Assembly: GCF_015832195.1 (NCBI RefSeq)
Contig: NW_024037374.1
Location: forward strand, 3,821,331 to 3,885,330
Length of the DNA stretch: 64,000 bases
DNA from: Motacilla alba alba
Lineage: Eukaryota > Chordata > Aves > Passeriformes > Motacillidae
Direction of reading: 5' to 3'
Shown here: positions 11,281 to 21,665 of the stretch, piece by piece
Layout of the letters: each line of letters begins with the position of its first letter
How positions within the stretch are numbered: position 1 is the first letter of the stretch
The notes under the pieces: model-generated
What the model saw: the letters and a program-made list of their open reading frames with translations, nothing else
Databases searched by the model: none
What the model was told of the DNA's origin: nothing
Translations under genes and position numbers: made by a program

Positions 11281-12400
11281 TTGGTCCTTGCTGCCCCTCA
11301 CATCCCACGGCCCCACAAACAGCCCAGAAGCACCCGTGAGGGACAGGCCCTGCTGTGCCAGGCTGGGCTCAGGGCTTGGCCTTTCTGCTTCCCCCAGCCA
11401 GCCCAGGCCTCGCTCAGCATTGCAGTTCCCTGCTCAGAGCCTTTGGCTTCCTGCAATCCTGGCCTCAAGGATCTGCTCTCAGCAGTCCCTGGGGAGCCTT
11501 TGGCAGTCGCTGCCCTCAGTGGGGCCCAGTGATGCTCCAAGGGACTTGGAGTGTTTCTTCTGACTCCTTGAGCAGCTTCTTCAGCCTTCTCTCAGTGCCT
11601 GAGTGTCCTCAACTAAGCCCCAAAACCACAGTGAGGCTCAAAAAAATACAGAAAGCCCTCAGAAGCTTTCTCTTCCCTCAATTGTCTTCAAGTCTCCAGG
11701 GCTTGTGTAGTTCACTGGAGTCTGTTTAGAGTTCAGTTAAGGATGAAGATTTCAAAGTGCACCTCCTGACCTTTTTTCTTAAATCAAGTGAGTATTTTAT
11801 TTTATTCCAGTACAGAGGAGAGCTGATAGAAGCATTCCCCAGGCGATCTGGATGCTGAATGTCTCCTGAGGGGGTCTGGGCACAGAGAAGAATGAGCCCC
11901 TTGCAGGATGACCCTGTTTGGACAAGCTGCTCCTCACCCCCAGCCTCACCATGTCTGACATGGCCCACCGGGCACTGACATCCCTGTGCCCTGCAGCAGA
12001 ACCTTGTCCCCTGAGCTCTGCAGCTCCACGGCCCAGCCCATTGCACCATGGGCCACCTGCTCTCCTCAGGGCTCTGCCTGCACACAGCCCCAGGAGAAGT
12101 TTTCCTGTTGGGAAGGAAAGAATGGAAAAGCCTGAGCAGGTTTCCTGAACAACAAACGCCACTCAGGAACCAGCTGCTTAGTCCAGGCTGCCTGGAATGG
12201 TGTCACCTTTCTGCAAGGGACAGTGTGAGCAGAAATGATCTCTGGAAGCAGAATTCTCTGAGTCTTGCAGCTGAATTCTCTGTCCCTGTCCTTTCCCTGG
12301 ATCTCTGTTGCAGATGGAAGCTGCTGGTGCCATCCTCACCTTGAACCTCTCTCTTGAATGCAAACAGATGTTCCCAGGTGTGTTAAGCAGGATTTGCTCA
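11281..12400. other. One ~150-bp repeat unit, otherwise nothing recognised
   Basis: 11445-11610 is a further copy of the ~150-bp unit seen at 7020-7640. The remainder has no recognisable gene or element. Confidence 0.45.
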
Positions 12401-12409
12401 ATGTTTCTA

Positions 12410-12860
12410 CAAAACTTTTGTGTTCCTCATGGAACAAAGGGGCCATTTTGACACTGAGGGGGTGACGTGGAAGCCAGGAGTCAATTGTGACCCTGGGGTC
12501 CCATGGAACCAAGGGGCCATGGTGACACGGCAAGGCCACGTGGATCCAGTGGTCCATTGTGACACTGTGGATCCAAGGAGACCATGGAGATACCCCCAGA
12601 ACCTCCTGGAAGCAAGGAGTCCATGGTGACCCAGCGGGGCTGCATGGAGCCAATGGTCCATGGTGACACTGCCCATCCAAGGAGTCCATGGTGACCCTGC
12701 GGAAGCTCATGGAGCAAGGGAGGCCATTGTGACACTGAAGAACTTCATGACACCAAATATCCATGGTGACACCGCAGGGCATCATGGGAACCAAGGAACC
12801 GCTGTTGGCAGTGCGGAAACTCATGGAACCAGGTGCCCTTGTGGCACTGCAGAAGCAACA
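12410..12860 (-). repeat. ~37-bp minisatellite
   Basis: About a dozen diverged units of 'aaccaaggggccatggtgac' + 'ac(t)g...'. This is the minisatellite that also separates the 187-bp blocks, here on its own and in the opposite orientation to 10020-10290. Confidence 0.75.
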
Positions 12861-12991
12861 CAGCTGCTGGACCTTGTCCCCTGGCCCTGCACAGCTCCTT
12901 GGCAGGCACAACAGGAGCAGCACCCTGGCAGCTTTGGGAATGCCCCTCTGGGATCCACGGCACACACTCCCAGGGGCTGGAATTCCAGTTC

Positions 12992-13691
12992 TGTCTTGGT
13001 TTGGAAAGACAGGTGTCTGCTAAGGGAGGCAGGAGCCTCCCCTGAAATGGAGAATGTGAAACTGCACCCTGCCCCCCACTCTGAATTGCTATAAATTTTA
13101 AATTAAGGGTCTCTTAGGCAAAAGATACGGGAGCAAGAAGTAACTGTTCTTTACTAGGGAAGAAAATAAAAGGATAAAATAAAAAATGCAGTAAACTAAA
13201 ACAATGGTGACAGTCGGAACAGAACCTGACACCCTGTTGGTCAGCGTGTTGGTAGCAGTCCCATTGGAAATGTGGCTGCAGTCCTCCTGGTGTGTCAGGT
13301 GTGGTTCTGTTGGAGCAAGGATCCTGTAGAAAACGGTGTAGTCTTCCTCCAAAGATCCAGTGGAAGAGAGCAGCTGTTCCTCTGGGAAATCCAGTGGAGA
13401 AGCTGTGCTGGTGTTCCAGAATCTCAGAATCCCTACATTATATCTGGGTAGAATGCTTGGCTCTTCCCTCTGGGTGGAGCATCTCACAGTGGCATGCTAT
13501 AGTTCTTATCAGTCATGCAGTGACATTCAACAGCCTCTTATCAGCAGATGTTCCCCCCCAACCCCCATCCCCCACCCCTTCTGTGGAGGGAGGAGTGATT
13601 GTGGAAGAGATAAGGAAAACTGCCCACTTAACAGAAGACAACTGCCATACAGATGGCAAATAGAAGACATCTAGCCTTGCAATGTGGGACA
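12992..13691 (-). mobile_element. Solo LTR (LTR-B family) with 5-bp target duplication
   Basis: Ends are TGTC...GACA, and AGTTC flanks both sides (12987-12991 and 13692-13696). The minus-strand orientation is set by a TATA-like 'agatataatg' and by similarity to the 5' LTRs at 32362-33011 and 52303-52953. A 5-bp duplication fits ERVL-type elements. The clean ends and absent interior indicate a provirus reduced by LTR-LTR recombination. Confidence 0.9.
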
Positions 13692-13696
13692 AGTTC

Positions 13697-14550
13697 CCAG
13701 ACAGGAAATGATGCTCCTGCCCGCGAAGGCAAAGCTCTTATGGAAGAGCCAAAAGCCAAGTGGAGCAAGATCCTACAGTGACATTTCACTGCCAGCCTTC
13801 ATCACTTCACCCATGGTGGTTGTAGCCCCTGGACAGGGAATGAAATCAGGGCAGGGTCTTTGGTGGGAGCTGCCCTGGATCAAGAGAGACACTGAGAGAG
13901 AAACAGAGCAGGCAGAGAAAGGCAGGAGAGAAAGGAGGGCACAAACAGAATCAGCTGAGAAGGTGGCACTATAAAAACCAGACCAGAACTGACTGAAAAG
14001 GAATGCAACAGAAAGAAATAATTTTGCAACTTTTATTTCCTATCAAAACACATTTTCCTCCCTTTCTCACAAGCCTCCTGCTGGTGTCATTCAGCAGGGC
14101 TGTCAGAAAGTTTTTCATTCTGAGTGAATGTTCCAGGCTTCAGCCAAGAGGAAAGAGGGAACGGGGATTTTCCTGCTCCTGGGGAGTTTGACATGCTCAG
14201 CTGAGGAGAGCAGGAGGCACCAGAAGAAAAGGGCAGCCGGGCTTCATCCTTGCGCAGGGAAGAGTGTGGGAAAAATCTCTTGTCCTGTCTGCAGCCGCTC
14301 CCACAGGGATGTGAGGGCTGATCCCAGAGCCCCAAGGGTCACAGGTAGGGTTGCCCTCAGGGAATGCTCACCTGGTATTGAGGGGCAGCGTGGGAGCTCC
14401 TGGATCTAGGAGCATTCAGCTGCCCCCCATGTTTGGAGGTTCCTGAGGAGGGCTGGGACGCTGCCAAGGACATCCTGCAGTGACATCCCCCCTGTCCCAC
14501 TCTGAGTGAGCTCCATCCCAAACCTGACCCTGATCCTGGTCTCAATCTCA
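13697..14550. other. No gene recognised
   Basis: Purine-rich patches (13880-13960) and short ORFs without any domain. Confidence 0.4.
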
Positions 14551-14569
14551 CTCCATGTTTAGACACACT

Positions 14570-14775
14570 CACAGTTCTGTATTTAATCCCATCCCAGTCC
14601 CAGACTCGTCTAGCCCCAGACCCAATCCCAACCCCAGCCCTAAAGCCAATCCCATGTCTAGCCTGAACCCAAATCCCAGCTCGAATCCAAATCTCAGCCC
14701 CAACTCCAACCCCAGCCCCAAATCCAGTCCCTTCTTAAATCCTCAGCCCTAAACCAAATCCCAGGTTCAGCCCTT
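14570..14775 (-). repeat. Degenerate CCCAAN/AACCCC-like short repeat
   Basis: About 200 bases built from variants of 'aatcccaaccccagccc'. On the minus strand it reads as G-run/T units reminiscent of decayed telomere-like repeats, but no perfect TTAGGG array is present. Confidence 0.6.
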
Positions 14776-14799
14776 CTGGGGCTTTGGGGGTGTCTCTGT

Positions 14800-15295
14800 C
14801 CCTCTGACCCCGATGATGTTTGGGTGGGGTCCCACCAGGGCTGAGAGGGACAGAGACCCCCCCGGCCTCCCCAGGGATGAGAAGGTCGGAGAGCCCCCCC
14901 AGCCCCGAGCACCCTCAGCGGTGAGAGGGACACAGAGCCCCTGGTGCCCAGCCCTGCACAAGCATTCCCTGAGGCCAGAGGGGTGGAGACCCCCCGAGCA
15001 TCGCCCAGGGCATGGGGACAAAGACCCCTGAGCATCCCCTGGGCTGAGAGGGACAGAGACTGCCCCGAGCACCCCCTGGCACAGGGATGAGAGGGAGGGA
15101 GACCCCCCCAAGCATTCCCTGGGGTGAGAATGATGGAGACCCCCTGGGAAATGGCCTGGGGTGACAGGGTCAGGGACACCCCCAGGGGAATGGCCAGGGG
15201 TGACAGGGGCACATCCCCCAAGCCCTGGCCAAGCATCCCCCAGGGCGAGAGGCACAGGGACCCCTTGAGCATCCCCTGGGCACTGGACAAAATAA
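14800..15295. repeat. GC-rich minisatellite, ~45-60 bp units
   Basis: Repeating module 'gagcatcccctgggctgaga' + 'gggacagagacccc'. Paralogous to 43161-43620, where the assembly gap begins. The long minus-strand ORFs across it are a product of the repeat. Confidence 0.8.
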
Positions 15296-16279
15296 ACATG
15301 GCAGAAATCAAACTTAACTCTGCATAAAATACTTTGCTGAATATTTGCTCTTCCCACAAGTCACTTCTGATGGAAATGCAAACAAATCCCAAACATGAAT
15401 AAACTGACAATAGAAGCAATTCTGTGGCAATTCGAAGTTTCATTGGTTCCTGCACAGCTCCAGCTCAGCTGCTGGCAGGTTCCGATAAAAGAAATGTGGA
15501 AATTCGGCCCAATACAGATTATTAAAAGGGAGGGAAAGCTCTGTGTAGCTGTCACAAAGGTGAGAGGGATAAGGAGAAAAATGATTCTCACCTTTGGTAA
15601 AGCCCCAATTCTGTGAATTCAGGACTTATTTGGGAATTTAGCTGGTTGAGCTGGGCTTCTTGTGGGATGTTTAGCAGCCTTGTGTTCCTCACCGTGGGTT
15701 GAATGAACCTTGTCAGTCTCGCTGGGATCATTTGCTCCCTTTCCTCCTGTGATTTTACCAAACCAGTCAAGGAAGGACAACAAAATATTTTCTTTGCATT
15801 GGCCACCCACAACAGCCATTTTCCTCATCAGTTCTCCCATAAGTCACTCAGAGGCAGCTGTGTCCACGTTTCCAAGAGTTGCTCCAGAAAGAAGCACAAC
15901 CTCCTCAGAGGAGGGAGCCATGCTGTTGTCAAAGGCACTTGGGGTCAGAGAACAGTGCCCTGAACTCACTGTGCCAAAAGACTGTGGCAATGTGGTTAAG
16001 AAAATTGTTAGAGAGATGCCTCTGCCCCAGTTAAGGTGCTGACGAGACCAAATGCAAAGTGGATTTTCTTGAACAGTAAATGTGAGGCAGAGAGAGAGAT
16101 GGAAAGAAAGAGAAAAGGGGGGAGAGCAAGGCAGGGGCAGGGACAGAGACCTCCCCTGGGGCAGGGCAAGTGTGACATTATGACATTGTGTGGCCTTCCC
16201 GGGGTGGGGGTTTTACACCTGAGCCAGTTTGGGTAAGGGCGGTGGTGTTCACCCCCCTGAGCAGGGATTGCCCCGCTGT

Positions 16280-16586
16280 TTCAGGTTGCAATGTAAGATG
16301 TAACCAAAAGCATGTTTGCAATCACCATCTTCATAAACTGCTATAAACAGGCGGGGCAGTGCTCTTGATCTCTCCCATGACTCACCCCTGATAACGCCCT
16401 CCAGGGGCTCTCTCCTGTTAATGGGCCATGGAGTGTCACTGCAGGACTGATCAAATTCCATCATCCCATTGTGGGATGCTCCGCCCAGGGGGAGGAACCA
16501 AGCATTCCTACCTGGATATAAGCTGAGCCCAGCAACACCAGGAGCACCTTGCCCACTGGATTCCCAGAGGACAAGAGCTCCATAAG
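16280..16586 (+). mobile_element. Older LTR-B-like solo LTR, left part, carrying a TATA box
   Basis: Similar to the other LTR-B copies around 'gggatgctccgcccaggggg' + 'aggaaccaagcattcctacc' + 'tggatataagc'. The TATA-like element is at 16517-16522. The right part resumes at 24967-25130, upstream of a zinc-finger exon. The uninterrupted paralogue is at ~44600-45080. The left edge is approximate. Confidence 0.7.
16581..16586. repeat. Target-site duplication CATAAG, left
   Basis: CATAAG immediately precedes the 5' LTR and recurs immediately after the 3' LTR at 24967-24972. The empty paralogous site in copy 2 reads 'ctccataaccacccc', a single uninterrupted copy with one change. Confidence 0.95.
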
Positions 16587-17252
16587 TGTCGGAACTCAGA
16601 ATGTCCCACAGACATTCTCGGATGTTCCAGACCCAGGTCAAAAGCATCTGAGACCCTGGCATGCAGCCAGAAACCCCTGTGGCTTTGAATCTGACCCATG
16701 GAACAGTTTACCAACTTTGCAGGAAGAACAAGAAGTCACAAAAGTTTAAATATTGTAGTAGAAGTAGTCACGAAGTAAAGGGTAGGATTTCTGAGTGCTG
16801 TACAGGGGGGTTTTAAGCCTTGTACGCAGGGGTCCAAGTTTTGTACATGGGGGTCAGGAGTTCTAAGATGGAGGGACTTGGGTGTGCCCTGTCCTCTTTC
16901 TTTCTCCTTCCTAGCCTCCATGTCTTTGGTGGTGTTGGCACTCACAGATTGGTTTAGAGTAGAAAGTCACCATTCAATATAGATAGTAGGTATTGGAGAA
17001 AAAGCATAAACATGTAGTACGTAATATATGATATAAAAGATAGCACCAGCCCCCTGGGAGGGCAGAGTGCCTTTGTCTGAGCTGCTGAACGGGCCACAGC
17101 AGTTCAGGGAGAAGAATCTTGTAGATAACCAACAATAAACAACCTTGAGAACAGACAACAGAAGACTACTGAGTCTTTCTTCGAAGGCACGGGTTGGAGG
17201 AGGGACTTTTCCATCTTTCGGGGTCATCCCAATCCGGGGGTGAAACCCCACA
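16587..17252 (+). repeat. 5' LTR (666 bp)
   Basis: TGTCGG...CCACA. Contains TATAAAAG (17032-17039) and the poly(A) signal AATAAA (17134-17139). U3 carries three ~21-bp direct repeats of the form TGTACNNGGGGG starting near 16799, 16820 and 16842. It differs from the 3' LTR at only 16619, 16711, 16991 and 17052, all C/T changes. Confidence 0.96.
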
Positions 17253-17254
17253 TC

Positions 17255-17276
17255 TGGCGTCCCTGGGTGGGCTCGA
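17255..17276 (+). other. Primer-binding site matching tRNA-Asn(GUU)
   Basis: Two bases after the LTR comes TGGCGTCCCTGGGTGGGC followed by TCGA. This is complementary to the 3' end of vertebrate tRNA-Asn including its CCA tail, a perfect match as far as I can recall the tRNA. Confidence 0.85.
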
Positions 17277-17434
17277 CTGAAGCAAAGATATAAAACCATC
17301 AGACGACCTCCAAACCCAATCTGGGAAGAAGGCACACTCCGAAGTTCCAGAGAGAGAGAGCAGAGAGCCCGAAACAAAAACATCACCAAGACAAAATCAC
17401 CTCGAGAGCAGCCCGGAGAGGAAGAAAACCAGAA

Positions 17435-17713
17435 ATGCACGTCTGGAATTCCTCGCCTGAAAAATTGCTGGACAGGGACCAGGACCATCTCCGGACCGAC
17501 CTTGCGTTGATTCAGCTCTTGGTGAGAACAGTCAAAACTAAGAACACGGGGAAAGCATATTCCCAGGAACAACTCAGGGAGATTAATGGACATCTTTATC
17601 ATTTAGCAATAGGGAAAGAAAACAAGGCCTTGAAACTTTTGGTTCCAGAGAGAGTAATGCGGGAGGAAATTTCGCGGAGTGCCGCGGGGGTACCTTTTAT
17701 CAGCAGGCAGTAG
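17435..17713 (+). pseudogene. gag remnant, N-terminal (matrix-like) ORF
   Basis: A 92-codon ORF beginning with an ATG, 160 bases after the primer-binding site, in the place where gag should start. It ends at a TAG just before a run of nine G. The peptide is hydrophilic and lysine/glutamate-rich, and I recognise no matrix signature, so the assignment rests on position. Two G-runs downstream (near 17730 and 17842) are likely frameshift points. No myristoylation glycine follows the initiator. Confidence 0.5.
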
Positions 17714-17714
17714 A

Positions 17715-18660
17715 AATGACTCCCAGTCGGGGGGGGGATGCCTCCTTGCCATCCGCAAGAGAGGGAATTGTCTAGCCATCCGCAGATGGGGTTTACTGTT
17801 ATGAAATTAGGAGGAACAGAACTGACTCTCACCAAAAGGTGGGGGGGGGATCGTTATCACCTTCAGGACTTACAGGGTGCCCAGGCGCACCTCTTCCAGT
17901 TGCGGGAAAGCGCGGCTTGAAGGACTGGGATTTTGCCTTCTTTGTGGCTTGTTCCCCAGAACTGCAGCCTGTGACAGAGGCGACGGCAGGATGGGGGGCA
18001 GAGAGATTGCAGGACGGGAGAAGGAGCTGCTTTTCGGCGGCTGGCACAGAACCCATGCCGAGGTGGCACCGGTCAGCCGGCAGCCCGGGGGACCCGCACA
18101 GGCGGCGGCGGGGGTTGCGGAGGCTGGCGGGGGGGCCACAGCGGCAGGGAGGGCGCGGCGGCGGCGGCAGCTGCAGCCGTGGCGGCGGCGGCGGCGGCGG
18201 CGCGCGCATGCGCAGTGCTGGCGGCAGGAGAGGCAGCGGCGGCGGGAAGCACGGACGCGGCGATTGCGCGTTCCCAGGGTGCCGTGACATGCTCCATGCT
18301 GAGAGCCCGCGCGGCCGCGGACACGGCCGCCCGACAGGCGGGGGGGGCCGCTCTCGCACTGCAGCAGCGCCGCTGGCAGGACTGAGCTCATGAGACTGAG
18401 CACAGAACCGCGGGAGATGCTCGTCTCGGAGCGGCAGCGCCAGTGCGCGCGCGCGTGTCGGTGGAGCGAAACCCTACCTGGTCGGGGAGGGGCAGCTCGC
18501 ATGTTGTAGACGCGAAACGTGCACAGACGGGACAAGAATCGCGCGCTCGGTTGTGGACGTTGGCACGGAGCCAGGGGAGGCGGATCCCAGTGGACAGCAG
18601 AGCAGGGCACAGGCAGAGACGGGACAAGGTCAGGGCGGAGATGTCCTTCAAGGCACCGCT
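17715..18660 (+). other. GC- and CpG-rich segment inside the provirus (decayed gag p-domain or captured CpG island)
   Basis: About 950 bases much richer in GC and CpG than the rest of the element, with (GGC)n runs at 18145-18200. It contains an NRF1-type palindrome GCGCATGCGC (18204-18213), and an RFX X-box-like GTTGCTAGGCAACC follows at 18669-18682. All three frames are broken; alanine- and arginine-rich stretches appear in different frames. Either gag here was naturally GC-rich and has lost its frame, or a host CpG-island sequence was taken up. The sequence alone does not decide. Confidence 0.55.
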
Positions 18661-18689
18661 CTGTCAGAGTTGCTAGGCAACCACAGTAG

Positions 18690-18975
18690 CCAGAATTCCA
18701 GGCAGGTTTTTGGGGAAAAACAGGTCTGGAAACTTTTCCAAGGGCAGGATGAGAAGCTTCTGAGAATTTTCACAGTGCTTTATCCAGTTTTTCAACAGGA
18801 TCAACTCCAGAAAAAAAAAAAGCAGCAAATGTTATATGGGGCAATTGGTTCAGTTCTTCCACAGGCAGGTTCCACAGAAGTGATGGCAACAGCATTTGCC
18901 AGAGGACCATGATTCAGATGCAGAAGACATGGACAATGCCATAAGTGCAGAGCTCTATGTTGCAGTCAAACAAAG
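18690..18975 (+). pseudogene. Coding-like segment of uncertain origin (late gag?)
   Basis: One frame is open from before 18690 to 18912. The neighbouring frame then carries an acidic stretch (DHDSDAEDMD at ~18907-18936) to a TAA at ~18973. An A-run (18809-18820) could explain frame loss. The acidic tail would suit a gag spacer just before capsid, but no capsid follows. I do not recognise the protein. Confidence 0.35.
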
Positions 18976-20190
18976 TTTTTAAGGGTTGAATTTCTAAATA
19001 AGTATTTTCATATCAGTCATTTCTTGGGATTTTATTGTTTTTCTACTGTGAAAAATGCTTCTTAGGGAAACAAAACATCATGTAAAGAGTCTGTGGGGCC
19101 ATCAGCTGATTTCCCAATGGTTCAGAGTTCTAGGAATTGTTGGTATTGAGTTTGTGACCTTTGTTATTTTTAATTTTTATAAGTAATAATGATAAATAAT
19201 GATGGTTGTTGATGTTATATGAATGCTTTAAAAAGATTGTTTTGTGATAAGAATTATTGTTAAGGTATTGTTGTATTGTTAAGGTATTGTTAAGGTATTG
19301 TATTTACAGCCTGCTTTCATGTCTTTGTGTGATAATCTTTTATCTCTTTTGTGATCATCTGCAAGACACGTGTCTCTTTAGGATCCTGTTTTTTGATTTC
19401 TTAACTACTCACATGTTTTTTGGGTTTTTCTATCCAGATTGCCAGTCTCATGGTTTTTTTCAGTCATTATTACAGAGGTACTTCAGCAGAGAAATCAGTT
19501 GTAACATTAAGTTCTTAGGTTTTTGAGTTTCAATATTGTATTAGGTAATGAGTCTTTCATGCAGCTGCACTTCTTTCACTCTCAGTGTCCAGATCCAGGT
19601 TCACAATCCTGACTGTGATGAAGTTCATATCTCTGAAGAAGAGGTTTGTTCTATTTGAAGAATCCCTATCATGTTATCTCATGGTGTGAAAGATTTCTAA
19701 TCCTAAGGTTTCTTATTCATAACTGTTGTTTTTAAGAGTTTTGTTTTAGAATGTGTTAAGTGATACTCACCAATTAGAGTTCGAGCTGTGGCCAAGCTTT
19801 AGCTCTACTTGGTGGAGTGATTGACAATCAACCCAGAAGTTTTCTGCATCAAAAAGTATTCAAGTCCTTTTGACTTGGCAATTTGACCATATATGACAGC
19901 TGAGCTGGTTTTGAAAGGAAGCTTGGAGAAACATGAATCCGGACATGATTTCTTCAATCTTCTGTTGTTTTAAGGTTCGTCAGCTGTTGCAGACTCTGGG
20001 ATGACAGTCTAATGTTGTGGTACTTGATAATTGTGTGATTTCACACGTGTTATTGATAGTCTGTGTTATTTGGTTGATTTCTAATTACTGTTGTATTGCA
20101 TTTCTCTATGCAATTTTGCAAAACAGAACAGATCAAGGTTTCATTTTCACATCAAGACCTATTCTTCATTTTTGGGATTTTGAGAGGATC
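18976..20190 (+). other. AT-rich stretch of unknown origin where capsid/nucleocapsid should be
   Basis: About 1.2 kb of AT-rich sequence with no long frame and small repeats ('attgttaaggt' three times at 19257-19300). I found no capsid major homology region and no Cys-His zinc knuckle in any forward frame. It resembles intronic or 3'-UTR sequence, not retroviral coding sequence. Confidence 0.6.
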
Positions 20191-21069
20191 CTCCAGTCCC
20201 TGCGGGGACGTGGATTTGTTTGTGTTTTAACAGGTACAAAGTACAGGTGGATTTCAGTGAAGAATGTGAAACTGTATCGATCAGTGCACTCCGACACAAA
20301 TAATGGCAGTGATGCAAAGTCAGCAGGGAAAATCATCGGGGAACAGCAAACAGAACCACTCAGCAGAGCAATCTCCAGGATCCCCAGCGACCCAGACTTG
20401 GTACCACCCGGCTTCCAGTGCATGTTGGCAGCCTCCAAATTGACGTGTCTTTCGGATGACAGTCATGTGATGATACCCACGGGTGTCACTGGGACTTCTT
20501 GGAAAAGGCAGGAGTTTTTGATAACGGCCAGAGACAGGAGCAGCATCCTTGGACTTGTTGTTTATCCATCCATGGTTTCGGCAAAAGCTCTTCAACCATC
20601 CTTGACAATCCCAAAAAATACACCGATAGCCCAGGCCATGGTTTTGCCATCCCATGCAGAAAAGCAAATCATGCCAGTGTTCAACAAACAGGACTCTTTT
20701 TCTGGTGACCAAATGGAAATACATGCATCCTGGGTGAAACATTTGAGCCGAGATCGACCAATTGTTACCTGTCAGTGGACTTGTACCGAGAAAACAGTGA
20801 TCATCACAGGGATGCTCGACACAGGGGCAGACATCACAGTCATCTCATACGTCTTTTGGCCCCGGGAATGGGACTTGGTTGCACCTTTGGGTTCTCTCAC
20901 AGGCATAGGGGGAGGTTCCCTATGCACGCAGAGTGAGAACGCAATCGTTGTCATAGGTCCAGGGGGAAAAACGGCAATCATCCGTCCTTTCATCGTGCAG
21001 AGGCCCATCACAGTTTGGGGGAGAGACCTCCTGGCACAATGGGGACTGAAACTGGAATTGGATTTTTAA
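20017..21069 (+). pseudogene. ORF with integrase-tail-like segment, degenerate dUTPase and retropepsin
   Basis: A 350-codon open frame with no natural ATG start (it opens at GTG), ending in TAA. Residues 63-90 (20203-20286) closely resemble the integrase C-terminal segment of this same element near 22820-22890, with the shared pattern G-F-x-C-V-x-T-G and W-x-S-x-x-x-V-K-x-Y-R. Residues ~134-212 look like a degenerate retroviral dUTPase (RSS motif kept, substrate-loop tyrosine motif not obvious). Residues ~250-345 are a retropepsin with active site LDTGAD (267-272), a GIGG flap region and the closing GRDLLAQWG. dUTPase followed by protease in one frame is the betaretrovirus-type order. In an intact virus this frame is reached by ribosomal frameshifting from gag, which is not possible here. 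Confidence 0.75.
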
Positions 21070-21660
21070 CAGGGGTCACTGTGGCACTCACCACTCTGAA
21101 GTTGACTTGGAAAACAAATGATCCTGTTTGGGTGGATTTCATCATTGCTCGACCTTTTGAGAGGGGACAACAACATCAAATTTCCCAGGACTCTCACACC
21201 TGAAGCGCGAAGAGATCTTGAAAAGATCACAAAAATGATCCAGCAGAGACAAGCACATCGCTTTGTGAAATCACTGCCTTTCCATTTGGCAGTGCTGGGG
21301 GAAAGAGTACAACTGTATGGGTTGATTTTTCAATGGGATTCATCTCAAAGGGATCCTCTTTTAATGATAGAGTGGGGTTTTTTTAGCTTACAGGCCCTCG
21401 AAAACAATCCTCACAGATCTGGAGATGATGACTCAGATAACCATCAAGGCAAGAACAAGGTTGCTGACAATGTCAGGCAAAGACTTTTCAATCATTTACT
21501 TACCTTTGAAGAAAAAATATTTTGAGTGGGCAATGCAAAAATCACAGGATTTGTCAATCGCGTTGTTAGGGTACCCAGGAATTTGTACAATTCACTTTTC
21601 AGCTCACAGAATGTTAAATGCAAAGATAAGTTTCAGGGAAAAAACCAAAAGTAAGTCAGG
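21070..21660 (+). pseudogene. Reverse transcriptase remnant, catalytic core deleted
   Basis: The RT start (LTWKTNDPVWVD at ~21100-21140) is followed almost at once by sequence resembling the thumb/connection region (LTPEARRDLEKI at ~21190-21230). The fingers and palm, including any YxDD, are absent. Further frame breaks occur at 21525 and 21691. The element could not reverse-transcribe itself and, if mobilised at this size, needed help in trans. Confidence 0.75.
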
Positions 21661-21665
21661 AACCA

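Larger units (their letters stand above)
14831..16586. repeat. Segmental duplication copy 1, left part
   Basis: Matches 43161-44916 in the same orientation with few differences. With 24973-33011 it totals 9,795 bp, against 9,793 bp for copy 2 (43161-52953). The join between the two parts is exactly the young provirus insertion. Confidence 0.92.

Noticed and set aside
14570..14775. Interstitial telomere
   Set aside because: Only loosely hexameric with no TTAGGG run; kept as a degenerate short repeat.
14694..15455. 253-codon minus-strand ORF
   Set aside because: Lies in the minisatellite; its peptide repeats mirror the DNA repeats, and the paralogue at 43245-43784 is shifted by indels.
16249..16662. 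137-codon minus-strand ORF, partly conserved at 44578-44793
   Set aside because: Antisense to an LTR; shared only because the segment is duplicated.
17839..18393. 184-codon ORF in the GC-rich proviral segment
   Set aside because: Open only because of GC bias; overlapping frames are equally open and no domain is seen.
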